A DNA stretch of 64,000 nucleotides from Amphimedon queenslandica (Eukaryota; Porifera; Demospongiae; Haplosclerida; Niphatidae): positions 416,431 through 480,430 of the forward strand of contig NW_003546250.1 in NCBI RefSeq assembly GCF_000090795.2. Direction: 5' to 3'. Within the stretch, counting starts at the first letter, position 1. Every line of letters starts with the position of its first letter. The notes below the pieces were generated by a model. That model searched no databases. It was not told the origin of the DNA and was given only the letters and a program-made list of their open reading frames with translations. This document shows, in pieces, positions 1 to 15,217 of this stretch. A program made the position numbers and the translations under genes.

Positions 1-1516
1 GGAAGAAGAGACTGGGAGTAGTGATTGCTTGAGACGTTTCTAGGCCATATCATGCTTCCTCCTCCTCCTCCTCCTCCCCCTAATCTTGGCTTTAACGAAG
101 GAAGAGACTCGGAATTCCACATTGAAGAACACTCATTGGCTTCAGTTAAATTAGTAGGAGGATCAGTACAGAGCTTGTATGAGGAGTTAGTATCGCAGGG
201 TCCGATCCCTTTATGTCCCACCAGCACAAGTATAGACCCATTCGCTTGTGTGTCTATCAATAATTGAGTTTGTAATATGACGCCTCTAGAAGTCTTAATG
301 TTGCACAAGCCCCGGCCCCCTGAAGCCCCAGCAATGGTTACATTGTAAGTCCCTGAGCGAGGGAATGTGAAGGTTTGTCCACCAAAGAACCCGAGGGTTT
401 CTGAATCGTCCGTAAGGTGTTGCCGAATGGGAGAATTAATACTTTGATAGTACTGGAGGCAAGTTTGATATGATGTGCCATTCGCTCCAGTTCCATTGCA
501 TGTTGTGAAGTAATAGGAGACTTCGGAGAGATCTACAGCAAACAAAGAGAAAAGAGAGTTATTTATGAGAGACTGCTATTAATAATATTCTGCAAAAAAT
601 TGTAAATCCTTTCTACTATAATGAAATTAACCTCTGCAGTAAACATTTATGTAAACACAAGATGGAAATTATAACTACAGAAACCATAACACAACATAAT
701 TTAAAGGGTAAATTACATGTACATGTAGTCACTGTGCTGTTATAGCCATTAAAGGATGGATTGAGGAAATTGTTAGCAACTGAAGCTTTAAATGTGCTGC
801 ATTCCAGTGAGATTGACCAGTGAGTTTATACTGATTTGTTGACACTCAACCATACAAATTAAGGCCATATTTGTCAAGGTCCATTATGACATGAAGTGTG
901 CTCCCTACATAAACTTGCATATTTTTCTCAAGGATATAAAATAAGCTCATTCATCAGACTATAGATACCATAGATACATACCATAAATGCGTAAATAAGG
1001 AATGCATATTAGTGTTTATGATCCAGCATAGTAAGCTAAAATACGGTTTATGAATGAATGAACAGAAAGCAAAACAGCCTTTATGTCCTTCCATTTCTCA
1101 ATCGTTTTGTTTTATAAAATGCAGTGCAGGCAGAATGAATGAAGCTTTTATATTGTAAGAGACCATTGTACATATAAGAATAGAAACAGGACATGGATAC
1201 ATGCTCACTATCTCTCTTATCACTTCATTTACTATTGCTGCACCCGTACACAGCAAAGATAGAGTAACTCTAAATCTAGTACTTCAAGCCAGCCCAGGTT
1301 TCAATGCATGTAGCTACACTGTACAGGCCTGACTACTGCTCAGTGTGGAGTGATGAAGTTTTGTAAATAAAGGTACAGAAAAAAGCAATACAACGAAGCA
1401 ATACAAACAAACTATATAATGATTAAATATATAATTGCCTTACTTCTCCATTGGGGCTCTCCTTCGCAGCAGTGTAATGCGATTATGAACAAAAGAGAGA
1501 AGATGGCGAGGGCCAT
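1..1516 (-). CDS. Secreted/receptor protein with ALK/LTK-like glycine-rich region (5' part)
   Basis: Two coding exons are visible: 1444-1516 and 1-532, running off the window start. The first encodes a signal peptide, MALAIFSLLFIIALHCCEGE, and ends in a GTAAG donor at phase 1. The second opens after a TAG acceptor in the matching phase and stays open to base 1. It is extracellular in style, with many Asn-X-Ser/Thr sites and scattered cysteines. The stretch FTFPRSGTYNVTIAGASGGRG (about residues 75-95) followed by a run of seven glycines near the window edge matches the glycine-rich region of ALK/LTK receptor tyrosine kinases and related invertebrate proteins. No membrane span or kinase domain lies inside the window, so receptor status is inference. 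The start is the first ATG before the signal peptide. It is divergent from NFX1, 343 bp away. Confidence 0.75.
533..1443 (-). other. Intron 1 of the glycine-rich receptor-like gene
   Basis: This 911-bp AT-rich stretch lies between the signal-peptide exon and the next exon. I see no further exon, RNA gene or repeat array in it, only short ACATGT-type palindromes near 717-727. Confidence 0.65.
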
Positions 1517-1859
1517 TAGGAATCCTGAGCCTGTAGACTTAAAGATAATTCCACGAGCTCTTGGGATTCGAACCAAAGCAAGGTGGATCAGAGGAATGCT
1601 CTATTTTTGTCAACACACTGCTGTTTGTTACAAAGACAAGCTATCACAACTCGCGGAACTATTGGGAAGGATTTGCATATGCAGCAGGCTGTAGGTGTGG
1701 CTCAATATGTAAACTTATGGGCGTGCCTAGATCTAGTGATGAATATTTAATTAGGTGTTGCACAACATGGTGGACATAATGGGGAATTGCAACTTTTGCA
1801 TAGCTCAGTGATTTCGGGATTATATAAAGCAACTCAAGCTCTTTCTCTTCAAAGCAGTA
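1517..1859. promoter_or_regulatory. Divergent intergenic region, receptor-like gene / NFX1
   Basis: The 343 bp between two start codons facing away from each other should hold both promoters and both 5' UTRs. A TATATAAAG-like box sits about 35 bp before the NFX1 ATG. No other motif is certain. Confidence 0.45.
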
Positions 1860-4800
1860 ATGGCAGAGAAAGGAGAGAGCACTGAAGCTAAAGGAATGAG
1901 CGAAAGAAGAGAAGAAACGAGGAGTGACATTGTTGATCCTGATCACCGTGAAGACAGAAAGAAGAATAGAAGTAGCCAATCTCACTCTCACGGACAAAGA
2001 AGATACTATCACAGACACTACTACTCAAGATATGATAAGACGGTAGATGAGAGAGGAAGTGACATCAAACAAAATGAAGAGAGCATCAGTAATGATCATT
2101 ATTATCATCATGGAGCATATCAAGGGAGAAATAGAGGGAGGAGGAGCAGGGGGAGGAGGAACAATGGAGGCAGAAATGAAACTGAAACAAAGACGGAGGA
2201 GACCAGAGGAAGCATGGAAGGAAAGAGAAGAGAAGAGAGAGACCATGATGAAAGAAAAGGAACAGAAACTGATAAAATAGAAGTTGGGAGAAGGAACCCA
2301 GAAAGAAGAATACGTGAGACTGGGGAGGAGGGGAGGAGAGGGGACAAGGAGAGGTGGAGGAGGAGGAGGAGGAGGAGGGGTGAGGAACGGAATGAGAGAC
2401 AGGGGGAACATCAAACAGGACAAAGAACTGACCTGGATGCACATGAGAGCACCTGTGTTGATATTAGCGTCAAGGATCTTAGAACCAAAACCGACAAGGA
2501 AGCAAGTGATGAATCAAAAGAGACCAATGAAGACAAGAATAGAGAATATGAAAGAACGAAATTACCTGACACTAGTGAGACTAGTACTGCTGATAAAGAG
2601 AGTGTTAGGAGGAGAGAAAGAACTGATGAAAAAGAAGTTGTACAACATATCATTCATACTACTAGGAACAAAGGAAACAGGAAACATGGTGATCCAGATG
2701 AGGGACATGATAGAAGTAAGAGGAGTACGTCTAGATACTCTCGGGATAAAGAACAAAGAGGATATACTAGAGATAGTTATGGACATTATAGACACTGGCA
2801 AAACAATGACAGAGAAAGTACATTTATTGGTAGACAGAGTATTAAAATGGATGAAGCTACTGTGAAGACTGTTACAGTGGATTTTAAAATGGCTGACATT
2901 GATGATTTAAAGATGGCCGCCACTAGCGACCCTTGTATTTCTAAAAAGGATGTTTCCTCAACTCAAAGTCACGAGCTGAGTCAGCAGTTATTGGGCGGAG
3001 TTTACGACTGCAGCGTTTGCTGCGATCGGCTCAGGTACAACCAGGAGGTGTGGTCTTGTGGCACATGCTATAACATATTTCATCTGAAGTGCATTAGGAG
3101 GTGGGCTCACTCTTCAGCTGCAGCTGCTTCTGAAGGTAAATACAGTTTAGGAATAATTTCAATTTTAAATAAATGTTTTTGCTTGCTTGATTTAATTTGT
3201 TGCTATTTAAAAATATTTATAGGTAACCCAGAGAAAGGTTGGAGATGTCCATGTTGTCAAACTGTCTCTTTGATTATCCCGTCCGTATACAAGTGCTACT
3301 GTGGAAAGGTCAACAATCCTGGACAATCTAGAAAGAAGAGTGACCTTCTCGTTCCTCATTCTTGTGGCGAGAGGTGTGGGCGGAGACTTGCAAAGTCCTT
3401 GGAGACGACATGTCGTCACAAATGTCAGCAGCTGTGTCACCCTGGTCCCTGCCCACCTTGTCCTGTGATGGTGTATAGGACCTGCCCGTGTGGAAAAGAA
3501 AGGTAGTGAAATAGATTACAATCTTTTTTATACTGTCTTTTATAGCTCTTAATTTTGGTTTTTGGCAAACTTGGAATTTGATAGTCATTTTGTCGCAATA
3601 AAATCAACCATTATTATTTTCAAGACAAATTTCCCAAATCGAAGCCTGCTAATCACCGAAATTAATAATTTGTTTCCTCCAAAATTACGAGCTATACTGT
3701 ACTGTGCATCTCCTTGTCAACATTACCTTTTATTTCTGTAGCTCTTATGTCCGCTGTAGTCGATATGATGTCCTTCCTTCTTGTGGTAATGTTTGCGACA
3801 AGATGCTCAACTGTTCCAAACACAGATGTGCTGATATCTGTCACACAGGTAGAGTCATTTGTATGGGTCATGTGACTGTCATGTGATGTAGGCCCGTGTC
3901 CCAAATGTGAAGTCTCAGTAGTTGAAGACTGTCACTGTAAGAGAGGTAGGAGGAGCCTGTCTTGTGGTGATGATTTGTGTGGTTATTCGTGTGGAAAACT
4001 GTGTAACAGGTGAGTGTAGACCTGCATCAAATGTGCGTTAAGTCTGTGTCAATTCTCGATTAATTTTGTACTGATTCTGTGTTAATACTCTGTTATGTGT
4101 GTGTTGTTCTTCTAGACCTCTTTCTTGTGGCAACCACACTTGTGAGCTGCCATGTCACCCTGGTGATTGCTCGCCCTGTTCTCTTCTTCCTTCAGCTGTT
4201 TCTCACTGTCCTTGTGGAGCCACGCCCATTTCAATGCTCCTCCCAGAGGGTGTGGTCAGGACGTCTTGTTTGGACAATGTTCCTGTTTGTGATAGAATGT
4301 GCTCCAAACCTTTGCCGTGTTCGTCGTATAGCGAAGAAAGTAAATAATTTTATAATATCTTTTATGATTTATCTTTGTTTATTGTTTGATTTCTTGTTTC
4401 CTCCTTTTATGTTCCTTTTATTAGTTATTTCTTATTGATTTTGCATGTGTCTTGTTTTTATAATTGTTCCCTCTCTCTCTCCCTCTCTCTCTCTCTCTTT
4501 CCTTAATCAAGACACTCATTTATGTCAGAGCAAGTGTCACTCTGGTCCTTGTCCTCCATGTTCCCTAATGTCTACTGCAATATGCAGCTGTGGTCGTTCA
4601 CAGACCAAAGTCCCTTGTCATCAAATCAGCGAGAAAGAAGGTTTCATCTGCAAGAAAAATTGCGGAAAGAAACTCAACTGTGGTCGTCACCATTGCAACA
4701 TTAAATGCTGTACAGTAAGCCACACCTCCTTTTGCTCGTGAATATTAATCATGCTCATGATATTTATTTTAATTTTGTAGTCCGATAGTCATATTTGTCA

Positions 4801-6901
4801 GCGGGTCTGTGGACGTAAGCATGACTGTGGGCGCCACACATGTAAAGATACCTGTCATCTGGGGATGTGTGGGCCTTGCTGGAACATTAGTAAGTTCTTG
4901 TAGATATAGTGGGATTGAATAAACATTTAATATAGGCTTGAAGTTTTTAAAATTCTCCATTTTTAATTTTTTTTAAATTTGAGCAGATTCCGATCACATT
5001 TGGATTTTTTATAAATTTTTAAAGTTGCTCCAAAATTGGGCCAAAGTCCCTGTACTACAGTACAGGATATTCCTTTTAAATGGCTAAAATCCCTTGATTA
5101 CACAATATACCATATAAAGCAAAACTTTCAATTATAATAACACTTGTGTCATCATTATTATTATTTTTAATTTTCGATTAGGTTATGAAGAGTTGGCCTG
5201 TCACTGTGGTGGTGAGGTATTGCTCCCTCCTATACCTTGTGGGACTGAGCCGCCATCTTGTAACAGACCCTGTGCCAGGATCCACTCGTGTAACCATCCA
5301 GGTTAGCTCCACTGATGATAATAATAATAATAATAATTATTATTATTATTATTAGTAGTATTTTAAAAGCAATAATAATGAATAATAAATAACATTATTA
5401 AAATAAATAATAATAATAATACTCAATTTTTTTCAGTGACTCATACTTGTCATAATGATGAGTCCTGTCCTCCGTGTATATTCCTCACTGAGAGACCCTG
5501 CATGGGAGACCATACCGTAAGTCACATTACGCAATAACCTAACTCTGTTACCATGGTTACAGACGAGACAGAACATCCCCTGCTATTTGAAAGAGGTTTC
5601 TTGCGGCCGACCCTGTGGGCGGAGCCTCTCCTGTGGGATGCACACTTGTCGTAAAACCTGTCACAAAGGACCGTGTGAGGAAGATACGGAGAGATGTAAG
5701 CAACCTTGTACAAAGGTGAGAGAGTTCTGTGACCATCCTTGTGGTCAACCCTGTCATATTGGGAGCCATTGCCCTGAGACACCTTGCAAAGCAAAGGTAA
5801 GAAAAGAAAGCTTACATGTACATGTACAGCCACAACGTCATGAGGCAGTAGAATTTAAAATTCAAGCCACACACACAAAATTGCAACCTTTTTAAAGTGT
5901 ACATACGAAGATGTATTAACAGTGTCCATTGAATTAGGTCAGTATTGAGTGTCACTGTGGAAGACTCAAAGCTCAAGTAATGTGTTTAGCCAGTGCCTCA
6001 TCCACTACAAGTCAGGCATTCCACAAGTTAGTTTATACACTTGTACTTATTGCTTTAATTCATGTTCTTTCTCCCTCTTCCATCTCTCCTCTCACCTCCT
6101 CTCTCTCCCTCTTTATAGATTGTATGGTGGTAATATCGGTACCCTGATGAGGGAGATACAGAGTGGACAATGTGTAAAAGTTGATAGTATCACATTGAAA
6201 AACGTTCAAGAAAGAAAGTAAGAAATTATAATAAGTTAAGCTAACGATACAATTCTCTCTCTCTCTCCCCCTCTCCCCCTCCCTCTCTCTCATAGGTTGG
6301 ATTGTGATGAAGAATGTGCTCAAATGGAAAGAAACCGTAAACTAGCTGAAGCTTTGGAGCTTGATGTTGACCACACCCCTCACACTCCTCCTCAGTACTC
6401 CTCCTTCCTGTTAGACCAAGCAAAGTCCGACCCATCCCTTGTGGTCCACATTGAGGAAACCTTTAAAAACCTAATAGAGTCCTTCAAAGGATCGACAGGA
6501 CGAGCAGCTGTATCTCATCACTTTAAACCGATGAAGAGAGACCAGCGAAGACTAATACATGAACTAGCCGAAGTGTATCAACTATCCAGTCTCAGTTACG
6601 ACTCGGAGCCAAAGAGAAACGTCGTCGTCATGGCAACAAAGTGGGTGGAGTTTAGCTGTCATGGGCGGAGCTTACCTTATACTTTATCATAGTCAAAAAC
6701 TTGCATAAATTATTATTATTATTATTATTTTTATTATTTTTCTATAGGAAGTCAATGCTACCATATATGACGCTGAGTCAGATGACATCTCGTGTTAAGG
6801 TAATGCCTCCTCCACTGCCGCTGAAGCTAAGAAGAGAAGAAGATGATGAAGATACTACCGAAGCTATTGTACCTGATTACTTTAATGACTCAAATGTATG
6901 A
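1860..6901 (+). CDS. NFX1: NF-X1 type zinc finger transcription regulator
   Basis: Fourteen coding exons: 1860-3135, 3223-3502, 3742-3848, 3892-4009, 4116-4339, 4512-4714, 4781-4889, 5182-5301, 5437-5516, 5563-5796, 5938-6026, 6119-6217, 6296-6640, 6748-6901 (1,145 aa). The N-terminal 350 residues are Arg/Glu/Lys-rich and low complexity. A RING/PHD-like finger follows (CSVCCDRLRY...WSCGTCYNIFHLKC...WRCPCCQ), then a long series of NF-X1 zinc fingers with the C..C/H spacing of the family (for example CHPGPCPPCP). An R3H domain (PMKRDQRRLIHELAEVY, then SYDSEPKRNVVV) lies near the C terminus, distinguishing NFX1 from NFXL1, which lacks it. Known members act in the nucleus on X-box promoters and as RING-type E3 ligases. 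The start is the first in-frame ATG. The gene ends at TGA 6899-6901. Confidence 0.95.
3136..3222 (+). other. In-frame, stop-free intron of NFX1
   Basis: This 87-bp intron has a GTAAAT donor and a TATAG acceptor, is a multiple of three and contains no stop codon. If retained, it adds 29 mostly hydrophobic residues within the RING-like finger. Comparison with the known NFX1 spacing supports removal. Confidence 0.6.
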
Positions 6902-7355
6902 CGCCATCATTGAGATCTGTAAAATAATAATAATAATAATCTTTTATTTATGATTCATTATAAAGAAATATAGTGTATATACCTGCACGTCTGTAGCAGC
7001 TGCTGAAATATAATAAAGAACTAGTAATTTTCAAAAATAAAACTAAAATTGTTCATTTTTGGAATATTTTTTCAAACAGGAAGTAATTTACAAGTTGTTT
7101 TTGACACCTTGTTAACACCTAGGAGGTGCTAATTGAGGTGAGAACAAGCTCGTAAAAAATTTTTTAAATGAATTTTAAAAATTCTATTTAATAATTTTCA
7201 TAACAGGCACAATTTACATTATAATTGAATTTCAAAAATTTACAAAAATATGGACCCCAAAATGGGAATTATAGCAACAACAACAATAATAACAACAACA
7301 ACAATAATAATTAATGATAATAATATTAATAATTATTCTATCAGTAAATTCAGTA
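6902..7355. other. Convergent 3' region between NFX1 and the sugar transporter
   Basis: This is 454 bp of AT-rich sequence with TAA/CAA simple repeats (6927-6941, 7272-7340), presumably the two 3' UTRs. No gene is seen. Confidence 0.5.
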
Positions 7356-11474
<4,119 letters not shown>

Positions 11475-11811
11475 TTTTATTTTCTTGCAAACCACACCTA
11501 GCTAATTATTCAATTTAATAATTAATTAATTAGTGACGTCATATACGACAATAGTACTTTTATTGTGACTTAATCATTTTTAATTTAAATAAAGAATGAA
11601 CAACAAGAAAACAAAAATACACATGAGATAACTACAATACATATTCACATTATTATATTCATTACATATCATCATCATCATCATCATTATTATTATTATT
11701 AGCACAATACATGAACAATGATAGTTTATAATTAACTGTATATACATAGTTTGAGAGAGAAAGGGAGGGAAAGAGAGTAAAATGCACAGCTGCTATTACT
11801 GCTTCTAAAAT
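11475..11811. other. Region between transporter start and kinase 3' end
   Basis: The 337 bp hold the transporter promoter and 5' UTR next to the end of the upstream kinase gene. An ATC/ATT simple repeat is at 11668-11700. The short spacing between two same-strand genes leaves little room for separate control. Confidence 0.4.
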
Positions 11812-14800
11812 CTATTTCAATTTTTCTCTCGAAGATCGCTTGCTACGATTTGTCAGATTACTGAGAAGACTGGATCTAATCCCAGGAGATCGACTGATGC
11901 TGTTTTTACGAGAGGAGAACATTGAAGAACCTCCGCCCGTGACATAAGTATCCTCTTTCAATCCTTGACTCCGTTTAGAGTGCTTGCCAGAGCTAAGGAT
12001 AGTGCTCAAGTCTGGAGTCGAGCGAGAGAGGGAGAGAGACGACTGGAGGGCAGAGAGGTGAGTTTTCTCTGGGCTTGTCATCACCGTCGCATCGGTCTGG
12101 CTGAGGCAGCCTGGGCTCTTCAAAGGACTCTGCATTATAGGCGGAGTCCGATCAGGAGATGAGGAACTCTCAAGGGACGTCTCAGGCCTTGTTGCTGAGA
12201 CCATCATCACAACTCGACGTGGAGATTCACTCTTTGTCACCCTCTCCAGGTGAGGGTCCGAAAAGCAGCCTTTCTTTAAGATAGGCGTGGCTGTGGGTGA
12301 CAGTGACACATGGGATTTGGTACCAGAAAGAACTACTGTCCCTGTCCTTCCTGCTAGAGGACTTTCATTACGAGGCTCTACTTCTTCTTTCATGGTCTCA
12401 AGCTTAGCCTCGCTGCTGGATTCATCATCGTCTATATCAAACTCTCCCCTTAACATGGCTTCTATTACATCAGGATCAATGTGCGGTGTGTTCCTCCATG
12501 ACTTACGATCTTGTGTCTTCTTGGCTCGTCTTTTCACTTCAGTCATGGTAGTGCTGACAGGGGAACAGGACTTAATGGAGCGAGAAGGAGGAGGAGCAAA
12601 ATCCTTAGAACTGACGATAGGAGATGAAGGCGTTTCTGACTTTGATCTTGGCTTCTCATCATCTTGTTTGGGAGTTTTACTCAATAATATGTCCCTTTTA
12701 AATGAAGACGGACTCCTCTTCTCAATACCACCTCCACTACCAGTGATGGATTGATCTGCTCCACCTTGTGAGAAAAATATAACCTTCTTATCAATGGCTG
12801 GCTTAACGTTGAGGACTTTAGGACTCCTTCTTGCTTCAACAAACTGACTATTAAGAGTGAAGCTTATCTTGTCAGCATAGTCTTTCTGTATCTTTGCATT
12901 CTTCGTACCTACAAGATGAACATTAAATATGCTGCAGTGATCCTATAGTGAACAACTTACTTGTAGGAGCAGTAGCTTCCAGTGCTTTTTCATTACTAGT
13001 CTTAGCAGTATCAGGAACACTACCCGTGACAGCTGATTCTTTAGTAGTACTAGTGGTAGCTGATTCCTTAGCCGTACTGCTGGCAGTCAATTCCTTAGCC
13101 GTACTGCTGGCAGTCGATTTCTTAGCAGTACTGCTGGCAGCTAATTCCTTAGCTGTACTACTGATCTCATTATTGTCTTTGGCCTTAGCATCAGCAGCAA
13201 CATTAGGTACAGTAGGAGTGCTGCCAGTGTTTGTTGGACTGTTCGATGGCTTCTGTGTATCCTCTGCTCCTCTAGCTTCCTCTTCTTCAGCGAAGGATCC
13301 TTCTTGTGCCTTTATGCTCAATTTCTGATTCTTAATGGAGGCGGGGCTACTGATACGCCTGTCACTTCCACGAGGAGAAATGCAACTTTGTCCGGTAGAG
13401 AGTGTCTTAGTGAGTGCTTGACGGCCCTTTGGCTCCTCCCCCTGCTGTGCTTCGTCTTTCTTGCGTTTGAGTCTCTCGAGTTTTTTCATTTTCTCAATCG
13501 TATCTGGAGCGAGGGATATCAGTTCGTCAATGGGCGTGGTCAGTCGCGAGTTAGGCCGTTTACCGACCCCAGTATCATCTTCCATGGATGGTCTAGGAGA
13601 AGAGGACATCATTCTCGACTGCCGACTCAAATCAAACGATTGACTGGAGCCGGTTTGAGTGGGCGTGGCCAACTGAGAAGAAAAGGGCGGGGTCAATGAC
13701 GGCTCTGGCTCAGAGGATGTACCCGTCATTTCCCTAGACTCTATCCCCCCGTCCTCCTCATCGACCCTCACTGTGGTGTTACTATCAGAGCTGCTTATTG
13801 AGCTAGCGGAGCCAATCATGTTCACTCTTAGAGCGCTATTGCTGCTGTCCACTTTCTGCATCTCGGTACAGAGCTTTGAGACCTTCTCTGTCAGCTGTTT
13901 CTTCATGTCTTCTTGTTCGTCGTCGTCTCCGCTACGACCGGACGGCCGGGGGGCAAAGGAAGAGGAGGCGCTAGAGCTGGGGGAGGGGTCAAGGGAGGAG
14001 TTATTACTGTCGAGACAAAGGGCGGAGTCGAGCGAGCTTGTTGAGCTGTGGAGACATTGGGACTGAGGGGCGGAGGAATGAGAGGAAGAAGAAACTGTGG
14101 ATGAGGTGGGGAGGACAGTTGGGCTGTGGTTCTTCATCCAGGGATGACTCAAACACTTAGTGGCAGTAAGACGATCACTAGAAATTTAAAAAATATAAAA
14201 AATAACCACACACACACATGTACAGTAAGGGTAATACTAGTAGTTGTGTACAATATATACCATAACATTCACACTTACTACTACTCCACATTAATTGTAC
14301 TAGTGGATTATTAGTTAAAAACATGATATCATTGCGTCATATAAAGGGACCAGAACATGAACAGAATAGCATGAACTGCTTTGAAGTTCACAGCATAAAC
14401 AAGTACCAAATCTACCAAGTGATAATTGGACCATTTCTTATAATAACAAGTAGTTCTGACTCCAATACAGCATTCACTGAACTACATGTATATACATGTA
14501 CATGTACATGTACATGTACATGTACATGTAATACCACTAGACTATGTGCATGTAACTGGTTCTTAGTACACAAAGGAGAACCTTACAGACATAAGCAGAG
14601 CTCATAGCAATAAATACCACACACACAAATAAAACTTATGTACCAATACATGTACACATACCTCGGCTTCTTTTGAAGGAGCTCTTCAATGAAATCCTTT
14701 GCCTCTTGACTGACCTCGTCAAAAACCTCATCCTCAAAATCATACTCGCACATGGAGACGTTACAGAAAGTGTCGGAGTGAGTCTCGCCCTGAAATGGTG

Positions 14801-15165
14801 AATAGCCAGTCAGCCTACACATTGTGTTCATGTTCGTGTGAGTGTGTGTGTGTGTATAAGGTAAGAAAAGGAGAAAGACATGATCACAACTTCCCACTAA
14901 TTGGTATCATAATATGGTATGATTAATAGTTTAATAGCAGCAAATGAAATGAGAGATCAGACAGTGTGTGCATCAGACAAAACAGCAAATAATGATAATG
15001 AGAGATAAAATACTGTAACACTATCTGGACATATTGGTTATGAATAAAGGGTGAGGCAGAGATAACATGTGTGTATTAGAGGGGGAGAAGGGAGAGAGGG
15101 GAAGTTTAACTTACAAAGCATAAGTAAGAGCTCCAATACTCCTGTAGAGGAGAGAAAGAGAGAGG

Positions 15166-15217
<52 letters not shown>

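Noticed and set aside
2025-2444. Long minus-strand frames rich in Ser, Pro and Leu
   Set aside because: They are the antisense of the Arg/Glu-rich NFX1 N terminus; purine-rich coding DNA gives open frames on the other strand.
14323-14607. Plus-strand frame with Cys-Thr repeats
   Set aside because: It is a product of the ACATGT array in a kinase intron, with no codon-level support.
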